Positions 1-7,598 of a stretch of DNA of 23,422 nt are shown here, in pieces. Each line of letters starts with the position of its first letter. Within the stretch, counting starts at the first letter, position 1. The translations under genes and the position numbers were made by a program. The stretch is from a virus: IMG/VR virus record IMGVR_UViG_3300021335_000095, positions 1 through 23,422 of that record; one strand, 5' to 3'. The notes below the pieces were generated by a model. That model worked only from the letters and a program-made list of their open reading frames with translations. It ran no database searches and was not told the DNA's origin.

Positions 1-821
1 ATTTTTGCAAACTGATCTCTGTGATCATCATCGAAGCACTTACAAAAACCTACACTTAGACCTTTTGATACAGCACTTAAAGCAGCCATTTGAGCAGTGA
101 GTCCTATTTCTAAACTTCCAGTCATTATACGTTCATGATGACTCATTCCAGGTCTGTCTTTTAGGAAAAATACAAATAAATAAGGTGCTAGTGCTTGTGT
201 ATTGTAATGATCATTATTTTGATCCTGTGCATGTTCGAATAATAAATTTCTATATTCCGGATGACTCCAATCCATTACAACAATTTCAAATGGAACTCTG
301 TTTTGTTTACTATTACAGTGTTGATGTATTTCGTAGAGTATACCGCTAATCATTTCTTTATCTACAGGCCTATCACTCCAACCAGTTGTTTGTTTTTTAT
401 TTTGTAAAATTTCTATCCAAGTGTTATCAGGATAAGTCCAATCTGTATATCCGTTTTGTAAACCTGACTTCAACATTGTTATACAAGACTTTACTATAAT
501 TAGATATTTTTCTTCTATGTTTTCGTTGTTAAATAAATTAGTAATTCTAGCTAGTAAATTATCATACGCTAACATTTCTACGTGTGTGCTTACAAGCTGC
601 AATTTATCTCCTCTATAAAAATTTCTAATTACATGATTGATATAAGAAGAGTCGTTCTTTTCTATAGATTTTTCTATAGCGGAAATAATATAGCGCAAAT
701 CTCTTGAGCATTTTTTAAAATGTTTAGTTCTTTTTGGATATTTACTCGAAACAAACTTTGTAACCTTTGCTGCTAATACAACATTATTTTGTCTTAGGAG
801 TGATACTGCTTCCCATGCCAT
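1..821 (-). CDS. Nitroreductase-fold protein with N-terminal phage-type helical region, 3'-truncated
   Basis: The reading frame opens at an ATG (819-821) preceded by a purine-rich AGAGAGAA and stays open for 273 codons to the left edge, so the C-terminus is missing. Residues about 145-185 (SDRPVDKEMISGIL, then NRVPFEIVVM) resemble the first FMN-binding segment of nitroreductases (RSVRxF..PV, then PSSxNxQPW). Residues about 220-262 (APYLFVFF, EIGLTAQMAALSA, KGLSVGF) resemble their central helix and GLG region. The usual SxN before the QPW position is replaced by SKQN. Residues 1-100 are helical, and CSRDLRYIISAIEKSI recalls the CxRDxxYIIDA helical repeats of marine T4-like structural proteins. 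Whether FMN is bound and which substrate is reduced cannot be told. It is transcribed divergently from the 886 operon. The fold call is fairly good; enzymatic activity is uncertain. Confidence 0.6.
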   Translation of the reverse strand, partial: MAWEAVSLLRQNNVVLAAKVTKFVSSKYPKRTKHFKKCSRDLRYIISAIEKSIEKNDSSYINHVIRNFYRGDKLQLVSTHVEMLAYDNLLARITNLFNNENIEEKYLIIVKSCITMLKSGLQNGYTDWTYPDNTWIEILQNKKQTTGWSDRPVDKEMISGILYEIHQHCNSKQNRVPFEIVVMDWSHPEYRNLLFEHAQDQNNDHYNTQALAPYLFVFFLKDRPGMSHHERIMTGSLEIGLTAQMAALSAVSKGLSVGFCKCFDDDHRDQFAK

Positions 822-847
822 ATTTGTTCTCTCTTACTGTTAGCTAC

Positions 848-861
848 AATAAATATTTAGC
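848..861. promoter_or_regulatory. Divergent T4-type late promoter candidate
   Basis: The only gap between the divergent genes starting at 821 and 886 holds AATAAATA on the plus strand (848-855), one base off the T4 gp55 consensus TATAAATA and 30 bases before the ATG at 886. On the minus strand GCTAAATA (854-861, two mismatches) lies about 32 bases before the ATG at 821. The two overlap in the perfect palindrome TAAATATTTA (850-859). No sigma70-like -35/-10 pair stands out. Confidence 0.5.
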
Positions 862-885
862 CATTAACATAGAGACTGAGAAATT

Positions 886-1215
886 ATGGACATCTATACA
901 ATATATGCCGATCATAACGAAGATACAGATGCACACAATTTTGTAAAACTTATGAATAAGTTTTTAAACAAGATGGTAGATCTAGGACGCATAGAAACTT
1001 TTAGAATAACAAGAATGAAACTAGGATTCCGTTCTATGGACTTGCCAGAATTTCGTATTGATATGGAGTTCAAGAATCTACAACAGCTTGACGATGCAAT
1101 GACTAGTGTTATACGCAATGAAGAAAATATCGAAGGCGAGCATGTAGGATTTAATCATCTTGTTGATGTAGAAACAATACAACATTTTTTATATAGGGAC
1201 TTTCCAGATGAATAA
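886..1215 (+). CDS. Small conserved protein, DUF6614-like
   Basis: A 109-residue soluble protein with no signal peptide or membrane segment. It starts MDIYTIYAD, has a basic central stretch (FRITRMKLGFRS) followed by LPEFRIDMEF, and ends HFLYRDFPDE. The order of an opening MDVYTVW-like strand, an ITRxKLGF motif, an LPEFxIxxEF strand and a closing ALYRDFPD matches what I recall of the uncharacterised DUF6614 family of proteobacteria. The alternating strand/helix pattern suggests a ferredoxin-like (dimeric alpha-beta barrel) fold. It is the first gene of a three-gene plus-strand operon, and its stop overlaps the start of the amidinotransferase-like gene by 8 bases, so the two are probably coupled in translation. 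Its role is unknown; an accessory part for the downstream enzyme is an inference from position only. Confidence 0.6.
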   Translation: MDIYTIYADHNEDTDAHNFVKLMNKFLNKMVDLGRIETFRITRMKLGFRSMDLPEFRIDMEFKNLQQLDDAMTSVIRNEENIEGEHVGFNHLVDVETIQHFLYRDFPDE

Positions 1216-2419
1216 AGTAAATAGTTGGGATGAATTCCAGCCATTAGAAGAACTAGTTGTAGGTGCTTGCTACGATAGCAAGTTTTTCGACGATGTGAAA
1301 AACGTAAGAGCAAGAGATGCACTTAAAAAAATTATTGATGATACAAATGAAGATTTAGATAATTTTAAATCTACTATGGAAAGCCATGGCATAAAAATTT
1401 ATCAACCAGACGTTAAAAAACTTGGTTACAAAGATAGTATTTTAGATTATGTAAATGTTAACGGTGAAATTGGATACAGGAAAAATGTAGGCGATGACGA
1501 TGACAAAAACGAAGATAACTTTTGGAATACAGGTGTTAATCCTAGTCTGATTCCAAATCCTCCGTTACAACCTAGAGACGACTGTATTGTAATGGGTAAC
1601 AAATTATTAGCAACAGATCCCTATACATTTGCTACTAAAAAAATGTTACCACAATACAAAGAATGGTTTGGTGAAGAAAATATTGATTTAAGTATTGCTG
1701 ACGGCAAGTATGCATTTGCACGTAGTGATAAAAGTTTAACAAACTTTTTAAAGAAGAATCATATAGAAGTTAACGAAGAAAATTTGCAAAAATACAAATA
1801 CGAAGATGGCTTTATGCTAAGTGCGTTTTGTAGTCCTAACTTAACTCGTATAGGTAAAACTTGTTTAGTAGACACATGGCAAGTACCCGATGTAGTAGAT
1901 GACTGTTTAAAAAATGCATATCCTAACTTCAATTACAAAGAAATCTTTATCGGCGGACACAACGATAGTGTGTTTAGTGTAATTAAGCCAGGATTAGTAG
2001 TTGCAACAAGAGAACTAGAACCTTACAAAGATATATTTAAAGGTTGGGATATTATTTGGTTTGAAGATCCCAACTGGAACAAAGTTAAGGACTGGAAGTT
2101 ACTTAAAAATAAAAATGAAGGCAAATGGTGGGTTCCGGAAGAAGAACACAATGACGAATTTACATACTTTGTAGAAAGTTTCTTACCTAACTGGACAGGA
2201 TTTGTTGAAGAAACTATTTTTGATGTTAACTGTCTTGTACTAGACGATAAACATGTAGTTGTTAATACAGAGAATCCACACCTAATAGATAATTTAAAAG
2301 CACATGGCATGGAAGCAGTTGTGTGTCCGTTACGTCATAGATTCTTCTGGGACGGTGGATGGCATTGTTTAACCTTAGACGTCAAACGAAAAGGTGGACA
2401 AATTGACTACGGAGTTTGA
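1208..2419 (+). CDS. Glycine/arginine amidinotransferase (AGAT)-like enzyme
   Basis: At 403 residues this is close to the length of eukaryotic and bacterial L-arginine:glycine amidinotransferases. All three catalytic landmarks are visible: PRDD at residues 122-125, GGHND at 249-253 with His251, and GGWHCLTLDVKRKG at 383-396 with the nucleophile Cys387, closely matching the GFHCWTxDVRRRG signature. The core between them (KPGLVVATRE at 260-269; FDVNCLVLDDKHVVVN at 338-353) also follows AGAT. Family members move an amidino group from arginine to an amine through an amidino-cysteine intermediate; glycine gives guanidinoacetate plus ornithine. The acceptor here cannot be inferred, and other amidinotransferases or arginine-modifying relatives are possible. 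The start has an AGGGA site about 10 bases upstream. An acidic insert (GDDDDKNED, about 95-103) looks lineage-specific. Confidence 0.85.
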   Translation: MNKVNSWDEFQPLEELVVGACYDSKFFDDVKNVRARDALKKIIDDTNEDLDNFKSTMESHGIKIYQPDVKKLGYKDSILDYVNVNGEIGYRKNVGDDDDKNEDNFWNTGVNPSLIPNPPLQPRDDCIVMGNKLLATDPYTFATKKMLPQYKEWFGEENIDLSIADGKYAFARSDKSLTNFLKKNHIEVNEENLQKYKYEDGFMLSAFCSPNLTRIGKTCLVDTWQVPDVVDDCLKNAYPNFNYKEIFIGGHNDSVFSVIKPGLVVATRELEPYKDIFKGWDIIWFEDPNWNKVKDWKLLKNKNEGKWWVPEEEHNDEFTYFVESFLPNWTGFVEETIFDVNCLVLDDKHVVVNTENPHLIDNLKAHGMEAVVCPLRHRFFWDGGWHCLTLDVKRKGGQIDYGV

Positions 2420-2882
2420 GGACTACATCCGTAATTGGATATTAGAAGATTTAAGCAAGCCTGTTGCATTATTAAATAATTTACCAAAGTGTCCTTATGC
2501 TAAAAAAGCACTACTAGATTCAAAGGTAAAATTTTATACTGCTTCAGGCGATCTGAACTATATTGTAAAAGATATTACTAAACACTGGAATGACGAAGAA
2601 ATAGAAGTTGCTGTTATACATCTTGATTGGGCAGTGTCAACAAAGTCTATGGAAAGTATAATAAAAGTTTATAATAAACAATACAAAGATCAAGATTTTT
2701 TGTTTTTAGACGATCATGTTGATGTCGAAGAGTCTATTCAAGATATAGATTTTTCTAATGGAAAATATAACATACTCCTACTACAGCGTAAAAGTAAAAT
2801 TGACAATGCTCGTAAACAATTACAAAAACTAGATTATTATAAAAATTGGCCCGAAGATTATTACAACGATGTTGTGTTTTGA
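2394..2882 (+). CDS. Unknown protein with a PKCPYAKKAL motif
   Basis: A 162-residue soluble protein that I do not recognise. It overlaps the end of the amidinotransferase-like gene by 26 bases and has no ATG in that region. The longest frame begins at GTG 2394; TTG 2403, with AAGGTGG five bases before it, is an equally good start. The notable feature is NLPKCPYAKKAL at residues 29-40 with Cys33. A CPxAKKA pattern near the N-terminus recalls the W..CPFA(R/K)KA motif of small uncharacterised proteins such as DUF1415, but the rest cannot be matched by eye. The C-terminal half carries an acidic LDDHVDVEESIQDID stretch. Overlap and gene order suggest it works with the amidinotransferase-like enzyme (inference). 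Its 3' end runs into the convergent gene ending at 2861. Confidence 0.55.
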   Translation: MDKLTTEFEDYIRNWILEDLSKPVALLNNLPKCPYAKKALLDSKVKFYTASGDLNYIVKDITKHWNDEEIEVAVIHLDWAVSTKSMESIIKVYNKQYKDQDFLFLDDHVDVEESIQDIDFSNGKYNILLLQRKSKIDNARKQLQKLDYYKNWPEDYYNDVVF

Positions 2883-3637
2883 AAAGATTCAATCCCAGGC
2901 AACAAAAAATCTCTTATAATTTCTTCTTCATACTTAGGCTTGAAGTGAGCTGCGTCACATAATAAATGACGTGAAGGATACTGCTTACGTAAATACGATT
3001 TTGCATCTTTATAACTATTAAAATCCACATAATAGTCTACTTTGTTTTTTATCATATTATCAATTTTATCTTCAATAGATACTTCAGAATGATTCCACCA
3101 AACAATTTTAATATTAAGCATATGGCACAATTGTATTGTTTGAGTATGATCTACCGATGTCAAAAATTTATCCATTTCTTTTTGATTAGCTATAGCAGAG
3201 GCTGCTCTTCTCCAAAGTTTTATAATTTTATCTTGACTATAGTTTTGTATAAAAAATTTATAAGACATATAGTTCGGAAATTCAAAAATTTGTGTTAAAT
3301 CTTCTAAACTATTAACATCTTGTGCTATTTTCCATCTATTTGCATTTAATTCGTATCTACTACCAGTTGAAGGAACTGGTTTTGCAATATCAGCATTTAT
3401 ATTTTTTCTACTATGTATTGATTCAATTAGTGCAATATCAATATTATAAGTGTTTTTTAAATGTACAATAGATTGTAAAAAGCACTCCGATCCCATGCCA
3501 CCGTTGGCACAATTGTAAAATTTATACTCTGGTTTTTTATATTTTTCTAACCAGTGTGTAAAAAGAGGTGTAACACTACCGTCGTTAAGTTTGTGACGTC
3601 CTGTACTGTGACTGCTTCCTAAAATTCCTACTTTCAT
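2861..3637 (-). CDS. SGNH-fold hydrolase/acyltransferase-like protein
   Basis: A 258-residue protein with the SGNH block pattern. Block I is ILGSSHSTG at residues 5-13, with Ser9 as probable nucleophile and serine replacing the usual Asp of GDS. Block II is NGGMGS at 45-50, and block V is DAAH at 228-231, giving an Asp228-His231 pair. SGNH enzymes are serine esterases or carbohydrate O-acyl esterases/transferases; the substrate is not predictable here. No signal peptide or transmembrane segment is seen, so it is probably cytoplasmic. An AGGGA site lies five bases before the ATG, which overlaps the stop of the upstream gene by 4 bases. It is the last gene of the long minus-strand operon, and its end overlaps the convergent plus-strand gene by 22 bases. 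Confidence 0.65.
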   Translation of the reverse strand: MKVGILGSSHSTGRHKLNDGSVTPLFTHWLEKYKKPEYKFYNCANGGMGSECFLQSIVHLKNTYNIDIALIESIHSRKNINADIAKPVPSTGSRYELNANRWKIAQDVNSLEDLTQIFEFPNYMSYKFFIQNYSQDKIIKLWRRAASAIANQKEMDKFLTSVDHTQTIQLCHMLNIKIVWWNHSEVSIEDKIDNMIKNKVDYYVDFNSYKDAKSYLRKQYPSRHLLCDAAHFKPKYEEEIIRDFLLPGIESFQNTTSL

Positions 3638-4035
3638 AATGTCCCTATAATTTCAAATCCATTGAATTGCTGCTTATAATTATCAGGACCACCTAGATAT
3701 AGATAATCATAACCTAGTGCTTTGTAAGTTGCGCACTCGTGCTCTAAACTTTTAATTCCTAGCATTAAATTAGGATTATGATATGTCCATGCAAATTGAT
3801 AATTTTCTGCATTTTTATTATCATATCTCCCTATCATACTAAACGCTTCGATTTTATCATTATCATAGTAAGCTATAATATCATTGTTGTAAAATTCACT
3901 TTCAAACAATGGCATTACACTTTTAAATTTCTTATATTCACAATAGGTCTTATAGATACCTTGTAAATATTCAACGTCTATTTCATCATTAGTTAATATT
4001 TTTGCATTCATCAAACCGCTATAGTTTGTTTGCAT
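3634..4035 (-). CDS. GNAT-like acyltransferase domain protein
   Basis: The longest frame starts at a TTG (4059), but the ATG at 4033-4035 sits in a TGATG overlap with the upstream radical-SAM stop and is preferred, giving 133 residues. From DIIAYYDNDKIEAFSMIG (52-69) through FAWTYHNPNLMLGIKSLEHE (81-100) to ALGYDYLYLG (106-115), the pattern is that of a GNAT half-domain: a strand carrying the substrate or cofactor, then a helix, then the LGYxYLYLG strand also seen in the C-terminal domain of arginyl-tRNA-protein transferases. It is shorter than a full GNAT domain, so it may be a minimal or degenerate member. Position beside two radical-SAM enzymes and an SGNH protein suggests a tailoring acyl transfer, but the acyl donor is unknown. 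Confidence 0.45.
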   Translation of the reverse strand: MQTNYSGLMNAKILTNDEIDVEYLQGIYKTYCEYKKFKSVMPLFESEFYNNDIIAYYDNDKIEAFSMIGRYDNKNAENYQFAWTYHNPNLMLGIKSLEHECATYKALGYDYLYLGGPDNYKQQFNGFEIIGTL

Positions 4036-5567
4036 CAAATTAATTCTACAGAAACGCAATCGTACTCTTCCTCTTCATTATATTCAAGGATATTTTCAGG
4101 AAGCTTTTTACCTGTAATATTTTCATATTCGTCCATTAAATTTTTGTTTCGACGCTTGATCATCCACCACTTTTCGTCATAGTTTAATTGTTCTAGTTTT
4201 GCATATGCTTGTAATAATCTTACTATCCTTACTCTAATATTATTATTTTTATAAACCCAATTATCTGTAGCATCATCTCTTATGCCCATATCATGTGCCA
4301 TTGCTGTTATAGGAGTGCCGCTATATAATTGCATAGTTGGACCGAAACTAATTCTGCGCATATATTTAAATCCGTTTATTGGATTTATTTCAAAAAAACC
4401 TCTTTCTTTTAATTGATCAAGCATATTTAAAGTTTCTTGAAAATCTTCTTTTGTTTCTGTAGGATAACCTACTAGCATCATAATTCCAATTTTTACATTA
4501 TTAGCCTTCAGTTGCTCAAAAGTATACCACATGTCTTGGTTTGTAAAACCTTTTTGCATATGGTTTCTTACAGCTTCACTTGCAGATTCGATACCTATAG
4601 ATACCATATTAGCTCCGCCACGTTTCATAAGTGTAAAGTCTTCTGGCGGCATCTGTGTTTTACTACGAGCGATAAACTGACTTTGCCAACTCCAGTCTTT
4701 ATCCCCTGTTTCTTTTCTATAGTCAGCTAGAGTTTTACACATGTCTCTAAATGCTTTCATACTGCCGTTCACAAGACTATCAGTAAACTCAAATGCTTCT
4801 ATATTGTTATTTTTACGAACTTCGATGATTTCTCCTGCAATATGTTTGCCGCTTCTAAATCTATATTTTGGCCACATTGCAGCTACGTCACAAAATGTGC
4901 AATTTCTTACACATCCTCTGCTGCCTGTTATGTATGCAATACGCTCAGGACTTTGTTCTATACTATAATCGTTCCAATTGATATCAGAATAGTTAGGATA
5001 TAATATTGTATCAAGATCTAATACTTGGTGACTACCGCTGTCAATACCCGGATGATCTAAATTATTTTTAAGCAAAGAAATAAGGCTGTCTTCTCCGTCT
5101 CCTTTCACTATATGATCTGCATAATCGGCTATTTGTCTTTTAATACTAGAATCACTTCCAATTTGCATATTAAAAGTGCCTGCACCTCCTATAATAATTT
5201 TTTGCTCAGGACACAGTTCTTTAATCTTTCTTCCAAGAAATTTTGCAAATAATGCAGAATAATTACTGAATATACTTAGTCCGATATATTTTGCATTTTT
5301 TGAAATTAATTCTTTTGCCCAATATTCAACTCTTGATTCGATTGTAGGATAGAACTCTAACCACTTGTCTAATTTATACCATACTTGATCAGCCGCAAAC
5401 CAATGATGCTCATAATCTTTTCCGAGATGATGAAATATATCTATATTCAAATCAACAACAGACGCACTAAAACCATTTGCTTCGCAATGCGATTTTAACA
5501 CTGCTGGACCAACTGTAGGTGCATCAGGTTGTATCTTAGGTAATATACAGATTATGATATCTTTCAT
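4035..5567 (-). CDS. Radical SAM enzyme with cobalamin-binding-type N-terminal domain
   Basis: A 510-residue protein with two parts. Residues 1-165 form a Rossmann-like domain of the B12-binding radical-SAM type (VGPAVLKSHCEANGFSASVV at 19-38, YIGLSIFSNY at 94-103, KIIIGGAGTF at 123-132, KGDGEDSL at 155-162). No DxHxxG motif is visible, as is common in this class. Residues about 208-430 are the radical-SAM barrel with the [4Fe-4S]-binding motif CVRNCTFC (Cys219, Cys223, Cys226), then FEFTDS, a VSIGIESAS strand and MMLVGYPTET. This is the layout of PhpK/BchE/methylthiotransferase-like enzymes, which alkylate or rearrange carbon centres. The substrate is unknown. The ATG overlaps the preceding radical-SAM stop by 4 bases. 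Family assignment is firm; whether cobalamin is bound is not. Confidence 0.85.
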   Translation of the reverse strand: MKDIIICILPKIQPDAPTVGPAVLKSHCEANGFSASVVDLNIDIFHHLGKDYEHHWFAADQVWYKLDKWLEFYPTIESRVEYWAKELISKNAKYIGLSIFSNYSALFAKFLGRKIKELCPEQKIIIGGAGTFNMQIGSDSSIKRQIADYADHIVKGDGEDSLISLLKNNLDHPGIDSGSHQVLDLDTILYPNYSDINWNDYSIEQSPERIAYITGSRGCVRNCTFCDVAAMWPKYRFRSGKHIAGEIIEVRKNNNIEAFEFTDSLVNGSMKAFRDMCKTLADYRKETGDKDWSWQSQFIARSKTQMPPEDFTLMKRGGANMVSIGIESASEAVRNHMQKGFTNQDMWYTFEQLKANNVKIGIMMLVGYPTETKEDFQETLNMLDQLKERGFFEINPINGFKYMRRISFGPTMQLYSGTPITAMAHDMGIRDDATDNWVYKNNNIRVRIVRLLQAYAKLEQLNYDEKWWMIKRRNKNLMDEYENITGKKLPENILEYNEEEEYDCVSVELI

Positions 5568-6466
5568 CTTTTCTTCTTTTTAAACTTTTTTGTTATTCTT
5601 AAATCAGTGCCACAATTACACCACTCTCTTGGACACGTTTGCATTTTATTTCTCAGCTTATAACCTGTGTTTATATTTCCTAGTTTACCAAATGCTTTAC
5701 ATTCAGATCCGTATATATCTCCATTTGCTTCTATGCCTATATAATCTATGCCTGCTGCGCACAACCAACCCTTATATCTATTTTGCTTGTCACTAATAAG
5801 CTTTCTAGTATCAACTTCTCTTCCAAATAAAAGTGTACTTTCATTCCAATGCTTGTTATATTTACCAACATATTTGCTGTTACTAATATATTCTAACTGC
5901 TTTTTAGTATAACCATCAACTAGGCCTCCACTGCCTGTCCAGTCAGAAACAATTTTCATCCACATAATACAAGGTGTTTTCTTTTTAATAAAGTATTTGT
6001 GAACTTCTTTAACTTTATCAAAATATTTAGGAGGACACATCAAGTATAAAACTTTATTATATCCTTTTTCTTCAAGTATATCTATGACTTTTTCAATATG
6101 TAAATGATCTGCAAATTCAGGATGATAACTTATAACTACTTCGGATACATTTGCTTTCCAATCTTGCCAATAACGCAATGTCCTACTAGCATTAGTAGAA
6201 AAAGTTATAAAGGTATTATCTCCAGTTGCATTTATATCATTACAAAATTCTTCAAATTGCGGCCAGAGAGTAGGTTCGCCGCCCATTATATCAAATTTCA
6301 AAGGCAAATCTTCTCTAAACTTTTTTGCAATGTCTACAATTTTACTGTAATCAGAACTCCAACGATTGTATCCTGCATTTAATTCAGGTATACAATAACT
6401 ACATTTGTAGTTACAATATGTATGTGCTACCCAGGTGATACTTTTGTGCCTAGGTAGGGTAATCAT
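5564..6466 (-). CDS. Radical SAM enzyme with SPASM-like C-terminal cysteines
   Basis: The longest frame starts at TTG 6478; the ATG at 6464-6466, four codons inside and preceded by GGATAGGA, is preferred and gives 300 residues. The cluster motif is CNYKCSYC at Cys18, Cys22 and Cys25, followed by GGEPT at 62-66, which contacts SAM. Near the C-terminus seven to eight lines of residues hold Cys236, an IEANGDIYGSEC strand ending at Cys256, and CPREWCNC at 278-285. This is the ordering expected for a SPASM/twitch auxiliary Fe-S domain. SPASM enzymes act on peptides, small molecules or glycans. The tail ends in a lysine-rich run. Downstream comes the second radical-SAM gene with a 4-base overlap; upstream is a 73-residue ORF. 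Confidence 0.85.
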   Translation of the reverse strand: MITLPRHKSITWVAHTYCNYKCSYCIPELNAGYNRWSSDYSKIVDIAKKFREDLPLKFDIMGGEPTLWPQFEEFCNDINATGDNTFITFSTNASRTLRYWQDWKANVSEVVISYHPEFADHLHIEKVIDILEEKGYNKVLYLMCPPKYFDKVKEVHKYFIKKKTPCIMWMKIVSDWTGSGGLVDGYTKKQLEYISNSKYVGKYNKHWNESTLLFGREVDTRKLISDKQNRYKGWLCAAGIDYIGIEANGDIYGSECKAFGKLGNINTGYKLRNKMQTCPREWCNCGTDLRITKKFKKKKR

Positions 6467-6480
6467 TTTCCTATCCAAAA

Positions 6481-6702
6481 TTATTCCAATATTAGTTTTA
6501 TATCTTTTCCAGGTCCTGTACGACTAGGCAAATCGCCATACTGATCAATATACCATTCAATTACAGCACGATACCAATTTTGACTGTTATGATGAGCACG
6601 TTTGTTAAATTGCCATATGTTATTATTTGTAGCTTGCATTGTACTTAGTGCTCTGGCACTTTCCTTTTGCAATTCTCTTAATTCTAAATCATCTAAATTC
6701 AT
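6481..6702 (-). CDS. Small hypothetical protein, 73 aa
   Basis: A 73-residue soluble ORF starting at ATG 6702 in an ATGA overlap with the methyltransferase-like gene and ending 14 bases before the preferred start of the SPASM-like radical-SAM gene. It begins with an acidic leucine-rich helix (LDDLELRELQKE), continues through a Q/N-rich middle (MQATNNNIWQFNKRAHHNSQ), and ends in a Trp/Tyr-rich segment (NWYRAVIEWYIDQYG) and a charged tail. No family is recognised. Its tight packing supports a real gene. Being next to a radical-SAM enzyme it could be a small partner or substrate peptide, but it has no cysteine and no evident leader/core boundary. Confidence 0.55.
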   Translation of the reverse strand: MNLDDLELRELQKESARALSTMQATNNNIWQFNKRAHHNSQNWYRAVIEWYIDQYGDLPSRTGPGKDIKLILE

Positions 6703-7598
6703 TTTTTACCTATCAACATAAAACGTTTGTATCCTTGTAACTGTAATTCGCCTTCGTACAGTATTTCACTCATTTTAAATTTTTTCTTCATAGCATCTAT
6801 ACTAGTAACACAGTTTACATGTTCTGGAATATCTAAAAGGTTATTACTTTGTATGGCAATAATACTGTCCTGTTTTATATTGTAAAACCACTCTTCGTCC
6901 ATATGTTCTGCACTTGTGTTTATAATAAGATCAGGCTCGAATTTAGTTTGAAATGTTTCACCTTTTTTATTAGTAAGTGGTATAATGCAATGATTGAGAA
7001 ATTGTTCAATATCTTCTATATTAGCACATGAACTTTTTACATTCCAGTCCTCAATATGGTGGTTGTTGACAATCTTATCACTTATCTCACATGCAACAGA
7101 ATCTTGATCTACAATTCTTACTTTTTTAAATTCTACTAGCTTTTCTAAAAATAAAACTAACTGACCCATCCAACCTGCATAAATTAATATGTTATCAAAT
7201 CTTTTATCAATATTTTTTAATTCCTGCACAAGCCATATTTTACTTTGCACTTGACCTCTACTAAATCCATCAGCTATGTGTGTAATATCATATTCGTTAC
7301 GTATGTACTTATGAATCATATCGAGCAAAAATTCATTAGGTATACGCTTTCTCATTATACTACAAGTTTCTAAGAAAGTTATATCTTCACCTTCTAGAAA
7401 TTTAAAATAAAAATTAAATCTAGGAAGCCTATCTTCCTCGTCACCTGAATCACTTAAACATAGATTTTTTACACTATTAGCAGTGTTATCGCTAAAGTAA
7501 ACACTCAGCAACTGATCAGTAAAAAGCTTTGCTTTATGATTTTTAGTAAATCTAAAATATTCCTGTAATCCATATAACCAACTAGGAGGCTGTGTCAT
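6699..7598 (-). CDS. SAM-dependent methyltransferase-like protein
   Basis: A 299-residue protein whose central part looks like a class I methyltransferase fold. FDNILIYAGWMGQL at residues 135-148 is in the place of motif I (glycine-rich SAM loop, here AGWMG). VRIVDQDSVACE at 160-171 carries the acidic residue after strand 2. PDLIINTSAEHM at 222-233 resembles motif IV. Residues 1-110 are an unfamiliar helical extension rich in aromatic and charged residues. An AAAGGAG site eight bases before the ATG firmly supports the start, although it overlaps the upstream glycosyltransferase-like stop by 17 bases. Substrate unknown; sugar or small-molecule methylation would suit the neighbourhood. Fold inferred from motifs only. 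Confidence 0.6.
   Translation of the reverse strand: MTQPPSWLYGLQEYFRFTKNHKAKLFTDQLLSVYFSDNTANSVKNLCLSDSGDEEDRLPRFNFYFKFLEGEDITFLETCSIMRKRIPNEFLLDMIHKYIRNEYDITHIADGFSRGQVQSKIWLVQELKNIDKRFDNILIYAGWMGQLVLFLEKLVEFKKVRIVDQDSVACEISDKIVNNHHIEDWNVKSSCANIEDIEQFLNHCIIPLTNKKGETFQTKFEPDLIINTSAEHMDEEWFYNIKQDSIIAIQSNNLLDIPEHVNCVTSIDAMKKKFKMSEILYEGELQLQGYKRFMLIGKK

Noticed and set aside
822-885. Possible small RNA or tRNA in the divergent gap
   Set aside because: Only 64 bases, AT-rich, with promoter-like octamers but no cloverleaf or stable stem.
2023-2310. 95-codon minus-strand frame opposite the amidinotransferase
   Set aside because: Antisense to the catalytic core of a well-supported enzyme; no start context.
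2861-2960. Bidirectional terminator between convergent genes
   Set aside because: No GC-rich stem followed by a T run on either strand; runs of A near 2907 are not preceded by a stem.
6481-6702. Firm call of a RiPP precursor peptide
   Set aside because: No cysteine, no leader/core boundary and no repeated core motif; kept only as a low-interest possibility.
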